NCBI GenBank assembly: GCA_947311455.1
Contig: CAMZKY010000090.1
Coordinates: forward strand, 1-11,386
Length of the DNA: 11,386 nt
Source: an uncultured Marinosulfonomonas sp.
Lineage (GTDB): Bacteria > Pseudomonadota > Alphaproteobacteria > Rhodobacterales > Rhodobacteraceae
Direction of reading: 5' to 3'
The translations under genes were made by a program, and so were the position numbers. The stretch's first letter is position 1, and the number at the start of each line of letters is the position of its first letter. The notes below the pieces were generated by a model. It worked only from the letters and a program-made list of their open reading frames with translations, was not told the DNA's origin and made no database searches. Of this stretch, positions 7,447-11,386 are shown piece by piece.

Positions 7447-7493
7447 TTCAGGCGTTAATAGCCACAAAGGCGTGCGTTCGAAGCATTAACCAT

Positions 7494-8225
7494 TCATACG
7501 ATGATTAATCCACGAGCCAGAGCCTGCGCCACGGCATGCGTCGTGTTGATGGCACCTAATTTGTGGCGCGCACTTTCAATGTAAACCCGCAAAGTGTGCT
7601 CTGAAATTGATAGAGTATCCGCCACTTGTGCGCGGCTATAACCCATGGCCAAAAATGTCATCGCATCTATTTCACGCGGCGATAAGGTGCGGGCCTGTTC
7701 GGGTTTGCGCGCTGGCTCAAAGGCCAGTGCCCGTTGATTTAGGAAATGGCCGATCAGGATTAAATCCCGACGGTGTTTTTCAGTAAAGGCTGCCCACATT
7801 TCGTCGTTGCATGTATGACTAACGGTAAACAAAGCAAATTGCCCGTTGGGGCCACGGATCGGCACGGAAAACCCCTGATTACCAACGCCATATTCAACGG
7901 CTTCTTTGCGAAATTGTTTTGCCTGTTTGGAACTCCAGTCCAAACGCTTCCAATCCACGGGGTGAAACCTCTGGTAGCAGCCGATAACCACCGGATCAAC
8001 GCGAATATAGCCCTGATCAATATAATGCTGTACCCATGCCGGATCGTAGGTGCCACATCCGTACTGTTCTCCTGTGCTATCAACCCAGTGATAAACGACA
8101 TGATCAATTTGGTAATACTCTCTTAAAGAAAGCGTAGCCGCCTGAAGATGCTCAAGCTGTGATGCTTGTTCCAACTCCTTTAAAATTGCGTCCAGTCGCA
8201 AAGGTTTCGGGGCTTGCATCAGCAC
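7494..8225 (-). CDS. luxR: LuxR-type quorum-sensing transcriptional regulator
   Basis: This 243-residue protein (counting from the GTG) is a two-domain AHL-responsive regulator. The N-terminal autoinducer-binding domain (about 24-168) carries the family's ligand-pocket and fold residues: W64, Y68, D77-P78, W92 and a glycine at 118. The C-terminal LuxR helix-turn-helix (about 179-243) contains LSPREID (181-187), the glycine at 195 and SISEHTLRVYIESARHKL (206-223). The start is probably GTG at 8225, because GGGAG (8233-8237) lies 7 bases before it. ATG at 8219 is the alternative and would remove two residues. The first 74 bases overlap the upstream small ORF in another frame. It should sense the product of the adjacent luxI and control target promoters, possibly including its own unit. 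Confidence 0.94.
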   Translation of the reverse strand: MLMQAPKPLRLDAILKELEQASQLEHLQAATLSLREYYQIDHVVYHWVDSTGEQYGCGTYDPAWVQHYIDQGYIRVDPVVIGCYQRFHPVDWKRLDWSSKQAKQFRKEAVEYGVGNQGFSVPIRGPNGQFALFTVSHTCNDEMWAAFTEKHRRDLILIGHFLNQRALAFEPARKPEQARTLSPREIDAMTFLAMGYSRAQVADTLSISEHTLRVYIESARHKLGAINTTHAVAQALARGLIIV

Positions 8226-8367
8226 CTAGTTTCTCCCGCATTCTTTTCATATCGGCAGCGGCAACCAGCGTTGTATCATCCAGCTGTTCCGCTAAAGCCA
8301 TCATACCGTTTTCGGCAGCAAAGGCTCTCAGGTCCGACAAAACGTCAAGTATCCAATCATTCTGCAT
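8152..8367 (-). CDS. Small hypothetical protein upstream of and overlapping luxR
   Basis: This encodes about 71 residues from ATG at 8367; an in-frame ATG at 8376 would add MVN. The later start is preferred because the earlier one has no room for a ribosome binding site, while a weak purine run (AAGAAG) lies 9 bases before 8367. The protein is soluble, has no signal peptide or membrane segment, and looks helical and acidic in its first half (WILDVLSDLRAFAAENG, then LAEQLDDTTLVAAADM). From memory, similar short proteins with a WxLDVLxDL...LAEQLDDT pattern precede luxR genes in other Rhodobacteraceae; that is recollection, not a search result. It shares 74 bases with luxR in a different frame, so expression of the two is probably linked. 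Function unknown; a modulator of the regulator is only a guess. Confidence 0.7.
   Translation of the reverse strand: MQNDWILDVLSDLRAFAAENGMMALAEQLDDTTLVAAADMKRMREKLGADASPETFATGRNFKGVGTSITA
8233..8237 (-). promoter_or_regulatory. Ribosome binding site supporting the GTG start of luxR
   Basis: GGGAG on the minus strand is 7 bases upstream of GTG (8225-8223). The alternative ATG two codons later has only AGG at a 5-base spacing. The site lies inside the small upstream ORF. Confidence 0.5.
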
Positions 8368-8388
8368 ATTCACCATCTTCTTAAATTG

Positions 8389-8403
8389 TTAACGAAGCAT
8401 TAA
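8389..8403 (-). promoter_or_regulatory. Candidate CtrA-binding box upstream of the small ORF and luxR
   Basis: The minus strand reads TTAATGCTTCGTTAAC through 8388, an exact match to the CtrA consensus TTAA-N7-TTAAC known from Caulobacter and other alphaproteobacteria. It lies about 21 bases before the likely start at 8367. A -10-like TATAGT (plus coordinates 8408-8413) would place a transcription start inside the box, which fits repression better than activation, but its -35 is poor. The rest of the 171-base gap (8377-8547) holds an AT-rich stretch at about 8415-8440 and the ccr terminator. Confidence 0.45.
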
Positions 8404-8490
8404 TTCAACTATAACATGAGTATTTTATTTTTAGTATTCGCCGATTTGTTCTCCCCAGAAATGGCGAGAGGGTGCATGTGTAACTCATTG

Positions 8491-8524
8491 AAAAAGCCCA
8501 CATCGATGCTCATCGAGGTGGGCT
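8491..8524 (-). terminator. Intrinsic terminator of ccr
   Basis: On the minus strand a 13-bp stem with one mismatch (arms 8512-8524 and 8495-8507, loop of 4 bases) is followed directly by TTTTT (8495-8491). It starts 24 bases after the ccr stop codon and should separate ccr from the quorum-sensing unit. Confidence 0.9.
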
Positions 8525-8547
8525 AGGCCCGCGGAACGGTGTGTTGA

Positions 8548-9828
8548 TCAACCGTCAAGAACATCCTCAAGCGTGCGCAATCCGGTTCGTGGTGCTTGAA
8601 CCAAAACGGCCATGTTGCCCGGTTTATGCTCATTCTTCAACATTTTCATATGGGCGTTTGGAATTTCATCCCATGGAAAAACTTCGGACATACTGGGGTC
8701 AAGGCGGCGTTCTACCATCAGTTTATTCGCCGATGCCGCCTGCTTCAGGTGGGCAAAGTGGCTGCCTTGCACACGTTTTTGATGCATCCATAGATACCGC
8801 GCATCCATGGTTAGATTGTATCCAGTGGTGCCCGCACAAATCACCACCATGCCACCTTTTTTGCAAACAAACACCGAGACCGGAAAAGTGGCCTCGCCCG
8901 GGTGTTCAAACACCATATCCACATTTACACCTTTGCCGGTGATATCCCAAATGGCTTTGCCAAATTTGCGCACTTCGCCAAACCAGTCTTTATATTCGGG
9001 TGTATTTACGATGGGCATTTGCCCCCAACAATTAAAGTCCTTGCGATTGATCACACCTTTCGCGCCAAGGCTCATCACAAAATCGCGTTTGTCTTCGTCT
9101 GAAATGACGCCGATCGCATTGCCACCTGCCGTGTTAACCAACTGAATAGCGAATGATCCCAAACCGCCCGAGGCGCCCCAAACCAGAACATTTTGACCGG
9201 GTTTTAATTCGTGCGGGTGATGGCCAAACAGCATGCGATAAGCGGTAGCCAGCGTCAGAGTGTAACAAGCACTTTGTTCCCATGTCAGGTGTTTTGGGCG
9301 CGGCATAAGCTGTTGTGCCTGAACACGGGTAAACTGGGCAAAGGATCCGTCCGGCGTTTCATATCCCCAAATGCGTTGACTTGGTGAAAACATTGGATCA
9401 CCGCCATTGCATTCTTCGTCGTCTCCGTTGTCCTGATTGCAATGAATCACAACTTCGTCGCCAACTTTCCAGTTTTTCACCTTGCGGCCCACCGCCCAAA
9501 CGATCCCCGAAGCATCGGACCCTGCAATATGATAATCAGCCCCATGCACATCAAAGGTGGAAATCGGCGTGCCAAGTGCGGCCCAGACGCCGTTGTAATT
9601 CACGCCAGCTGCCATCACCAAAACCAACACCTCATGGCTATCGATTTCGGGGGTGTCCACAACCTCTTGCTGCATGGCCGTATCAGGATCACCATGGCGT
9701 TCACGCCGAATAGCCCACGCATACATTTGCTTGGGAACATAGCCCAAGGGGGGTATCTCACCAACTTTATACAGGTCTTTCTCGGGGGCATCATAAGGGG
9801 CAATGCCCGTGTCAATCTCAGAAGCCAT
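8548..9828 (-). CDS. ccr: Crotonyl-CoA carboxylase/reductase
   Basis: This 426-residue cytoplasmic enzyme catalyses NADPH-dependent reductive carboxylation of crotonyl-CoA to ethylmalonyl-CoA, the defining step of the ethylmalonyl-CoA pathway for acetyl-CoA assimilation in bacteria without isocitrate lyase. It is an MDR-type reductase very like the Rhodobacter enzyme: PPLGYVPKQMYAWAIRRERH near the N-terminus, AAGVNYNG (73-80), HIAGSDASG (100-108), HCNQDNGDDEECNGGDP (129-145), GYETPDGSFAQF (155-166), Rossmann loop WGASGGLGS (217-225), and KRVQGSHFA (351-359). N77, E157 and H357 appear to correspond to CO2-pocket residues described for the Kitasatospora enzyme; the alignment is by eye. The start at 9828 is chosen because GGAG lies 6 bases upstream, whereas ATG at 9840 would itself overlap that site. 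The gene is followed by its own terminator and preceded by operator-like repeats. No other pathway gene, such as the ethylmalonyl-CoA mutase gene, is in the window. Confidence 0.97.
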   Translation of the reverse strand: MASEIDTGIAPYDAPEKDLYKVGEIPPLGYVPKQMYAWAIRRERHGDPDTAMQQEVVDTPEIDSHEVLVLVMAAGVNYNGVWAALGTPISTFDVHGADYHIAGSDASGIVWAVGRKVKNWKVGDEVVIHCNQDNGDDEECNGGDPMFSPSQRIWGYETPDGSFAQFTRVQAQQLMPRPKHLTWEQSACYTLTLATAYRMLFGHHPHELKPGQNVLVWGASGGLGSFAIQLVNTAGGNAIGVISDEDKRDFVMSLGAKGVINRKDFNCWGQMPIVNTPEYKDWFGEVRKFGKAIWDITGKGVNVDMVFEHPGEATFPVSVFVCKKGGMVVICAGTTGYNLTMDARYLWMHQKRVQGSHFAHLKQAASANKLMVERRLDPSMSEVFPWDEIPNAHMKMLKNEHKPGNMAVLVQAPRTGLRTLEDVLDG

Positions 9829-9834
9829 GCGAAT

Positions 9835-9838
9835 CTCC
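9835..9838 (-). promoter_or_regulatory. Ribosome binding site deciding the ccr start
   Basis: GGAG on the minus strand stands 6 bases before ATG at 9828. The upstream in-frame ATG at 9840 overlaps this site and has no ribosome binding site of its own, so the protein most likely begins MASEID. Confidence 0.7.
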
Positions 9839-9840
9839 AT

Positions 9841-9885
9841 CTATGCTGCAGTGCAGTATTTGCACCATTTCGCAGACAGGCATAG
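9841..9885 (-). promoter_or_regulatory. Repeat-rich ccr leader with TGC-type half-sites
   Basis: Just upstream of the ccr ribosome binding site, the minus strand shows TGCGAAA, TGCAAAT and TGCACTGCAG at roughly 10-base spacing (plus coordinates about 9846-9874). These are framed by a CTATGC/GCATAG inverted repeat (9841-9846 and 9880-9885). The half-sites loosely resemble the TTTGCAAA elements bound by RamB/PccR-type (short-chain fatty acyl-CoA) regulators, but the spacing differs. This may be an operator; no protein evidence is available. Confidence 0.3.
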
Positions 9886-9895
9886 ATTTAAGCGC

Positions 9896-9916
9896 GCAAC
9901 AATGCAACCTTGTTGC
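9896..9916. promoter_or_regulatory. Perfect 7-bp inverted repeat upstream of ccr
   Basis: GCAACAA (9896-9902) and TTGTTGC (9910-9916) flank a 7-base spacer that itself contains TGCAA. The dyad lies about 70 bases before the ccr start, in the 123-base gap after the acyltransferase gene, a position suitable for a regulator of ccr. It has no T-run on the transcribed (minus) strand, so it is not a terminator for the acyltransferase. Confidence 0.4.
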
Positions 9917-9951
9917 CCATTTTTTTGTAATTTAATAACGCACCAACCAAT

Positions 9952-11331
9952 TTACGCCGCAACTGCATCCAAATGGTGGGCGATTGACGCCGCGTAAAAC
10001 TGCAACGCGGTAATTTCCTTGCCGTTGATCTGGTAGGTTTCGCCATCCTGTTGCACCATCCGGCGCAAAGTTAACATCCGCAAGCCAACCTCGGCCGCAT
10101 AGGTTAGGCTGTGGCGCGGGATATGCACATGCGCACCGCGATGCTCTAGCTGCTGTGCCAAATCCTCGACCTGCGCCACCAGCTCTTTTTGCGTCAACGG
10201 CCCATCAGCTTGTAACATCACCGTTGCCACCAAGGGCACCGGCAAAACCGGAACAACATGACGCACACGATTCATCAGCTCCTCTCCTATCGCCTCGGTC
10301 AGGTTGTCAGTATGATCTTTGACAAAGTCTTTTAACGATAACGGGGAGCCAAAGCTAACCGCCGCATAACCAAACCGATGAAAGCGGCCCATAAATTTGA
10401 ATTTGATCTGCTTGCCCACAAACCCCAGCATTTTTTTTAGGCTAAACCCGAACTTGCGCTCGCCCTTTTCTCCCGCCGAGATCAAAACGCGATCCTCCAT
10501 CACCCGATCATAATTCAATGCCACCGGCACAAACACCACATCGCGTTGGGTTTCAGGATCAAATTCCGAAACCATATAATTTAACAAACCCAATTTGGGC
10601 GGACGTACCGTGCCATCCAGGCTAAGCCCGCCTTCGGGAAAAACCGCCTGTGTCACGCCGCTTTCGGTAGCCAGTTGCACATAGAGCGCCAAAACCCGAC
10701 GATACAAAACATTGCGCGATTTGCGCCGAATAAAATACGCCCCCATCGATTTTATCAACGGTTGCAGAGGCCATACACGCGCCCATTCCCCCACCGCATA
10801 AGACAGCGCAGATCGCTGCGCCGCCAGATATGTAACCAGCACATAATCCATATTAGAGCGGTGATTCATTACGAAAATAACCGTCGCATCAGGATCAATG
10901 CCTCTGATGGCGGCCTCGTCAAAATGCCCCAAACGAACGCGGTATAACATGGTGCTAAGCCACTTTGACGCTTTGATCGCAAAGCCAAAATACAACGACG
11001 CACTGAATGAGGGCACGATTTCCTGCGCGTATTTGGTGGCCTTTTCAAACGCCACATTTTCGGGCACACCTTCTTCGCGCGCGTATTCGGTTACGGCCTC
11101 CATCACGCATGGGGTGTAAATAATCCGCTGGATCATATCGTGACGCCGCGCCAGTTTAAATGGCTCGATCGGGCGTTCCAGTTTGCTGTTCAGTTTGGCG
11201 ACAACCCGTTGCATCCTGCGTCTGAGAAACCAGCGTACTGATGGCACAAACACCCTTTCAAGCGCGGAAAACACCGCAAATGCGAGGATCAAGATCAGTA
11301 CCCAAAGAGGTAGTTCAACAACTCTGTTCAT
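9952..11331 (-). CDS. PlsB-like glycerol-3-phosphate 1-O-acyltransferase
   Basis: This 459-residue membrane-associated acyltransferase should transfer an acyl chain to the sn-1 position of glycerol-3-phosphate, the first step of phospholipid synthesis. An N-terminal hydrophobic segment (about 8-25) is followed by a basic stretch. The four acyltransferase blocks are then seen: NHRSNMDYV with the catalytic H157 and D162 (block I), GAYFIRR (197-203, block II), FPEGGLSLDG (231-240, block III) and VPVALNYDRV (268-277, block IV). It is far shorter than E. coli PlsB (about 800 residues), matching the compact PlsB-like forms found in alphaproteobacteria. ATG at 11331 is preferred; GTG at 11337 (two codons earlier) is also open, and neither has a clear ribosome binding site. 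A -10-like TATAGA lies at 11363-11368. It reads toward ccr across a 123-base gap without an obvious terminator. A lysophosphatidic-acid acyltransferase role is less likely given the block II and III sequences. Confidence 0.88.
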   Translation of the reverse strand: MNRVVELPLWVLILILAFAVFSALERVFVPSVRWFLRRRMQRVVAKLNSKLERPIEPFKLARRHDMIQRIIYTPCVMEAVTEYAREEGVPENVAFEKATKYAQEIVPSFSASLYFGFAIKASKWLSTMLYRVRLGHFDEAAIRGIDPDATVIFVMNHRSNMDYVLVTYLAAQRSALSYAVGEWARVWPLQPLIKSMGAYFIRRKSRNVLYRRVLALYVQLATESGVTQAVFPEGGLSLDGTVRPPKLGLLNYMVSEFDPETQRDVVFVPVALNYDRVMEDRVLISAGEKGERKFGFSLKKMLGFVGKQIKFKFMGRFHRFGYAAVSFGSPLSLKDFVKDHTDNLTEAIGEELMNRVRHVVPVLPVPLVATVMLQADGPLTQKELVAQVEDLAQQLEHRGAHVHIPRHSLTYAAEVGLRMLTLRRMVQQDGETYQINGKEITALQFYAASIAHHLDAVAA

Positions 11332-11386
11332 CAACACAGAGTGGCAGGAAAACGTTCATTCGTCTATAGAAGGCATAAATCCCGGA

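Noticed and set aside
9829..9840. Upstream ATG at 9840 as the ccr start (adds four residues)
   Set aside because: That ATG overlaps the only good ribosome binding site (GGAG), which is ideally spaced for ATG at 9828.
9442..9885. Plus-strand open frame of 147 codons opposite the start of ccr
   Set aside because: It is antisense to a well-conserved enzyme, its His/Arg/Pro-rich composition is typical of a shadow frame, and no ribosome binding site was seen.
9896..9929. Inverted repeat followed by TTTTTTT on the plus strand, resembling an intrinsic terminator
   Set aside because: No plus-strand gene reads into it, since both neighbours are on the minus strand, and three bases separate the stem from the T-run; an operator is the better reading.

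Overview
The window looks like a chromosomal segment of an alphaproteobacterium, most likely a marine Rhodobacterales (Roseobacter-group) member with moderate GC. This rests on family content: a crotonyl-CoA carboxylase/reductase very close to the Rhodobacter type, an Alph_Pro_TM (TIGR02186-like) protein beside a TSUP permease, a BmpA-type nucleoside ABC transporter, a short PlsB-like acyltransferase and a LuxR/LuxI pair with a small conserved-looking ORF before luxR. The genus cannot be fixed by eye. There is no sign of a phage, insertion sequence, CRISPR array, tRNA or rRNA; gene density is high and no gap exceeds about 175 bases.

Layout. Bases 1-2629 (+) are the end of a nucleoside/purine-type ABC transporter operon: the C-terminal nucleotide-binding half of the ATPase (cut by the window edge) and two permeases, joined by one-base stop/start overlaps. 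A strong intrinsic terminator follows, and a plausible promoter is interleaved with it. Bases 2745-4433 (+) hold a TauE/SafE-family (TSUP) permease directly abutting a signal-peptide-bearing, C-terminally anchored protein of unknown function. From 4453 onward every gene is on the minus strand. In transcription order (right to left) these are a PlsB-like glycerol-3-phosphate acyltransferase (11331-9952), crotonyl-CoA carboxylase/reductase ccr (9828-8548) with its own terminator, a small ORF (8367-8152) overlapping a luxR-type regulator (8225-7494), a luxI-type AHL synthase (7406-6756), a RecD/Dda-like SF1B helicase (6715-5183) and a short-chain dehydrogenase (5190-4453) overlapping the helicase by 8 bases.

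How the parts fit. The ABC transporter imports nucleosides or related compounds. The TSUP pair probably handles a small sulfur or organic anion at the inner membrane. Ccr is the key enzyme of the ethylmalonyl-CoA pathway for C2 assimilation, and the acyltransferase starts phospholipid synthesis. LuxR and LuxI form a quorum-sensing module.

The most interesting material is regulatory and sits around the quorum-sensing genes. A perfect TTAA-N7-TTAAC (CtrA-type) box lies just upstream of the small ORF/luxR unit. Half of that box recurs as an 11-base identity upstream of luxI. A 9-bp-arm inverted repeat buries the luxI ribosome binding site. No obvious terminator separates luxI from the helicase and dehydrogenase genes. 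I did not find a clearly new multi-gene system; these are local regulatory hypotheses on otherwise recognisable families.
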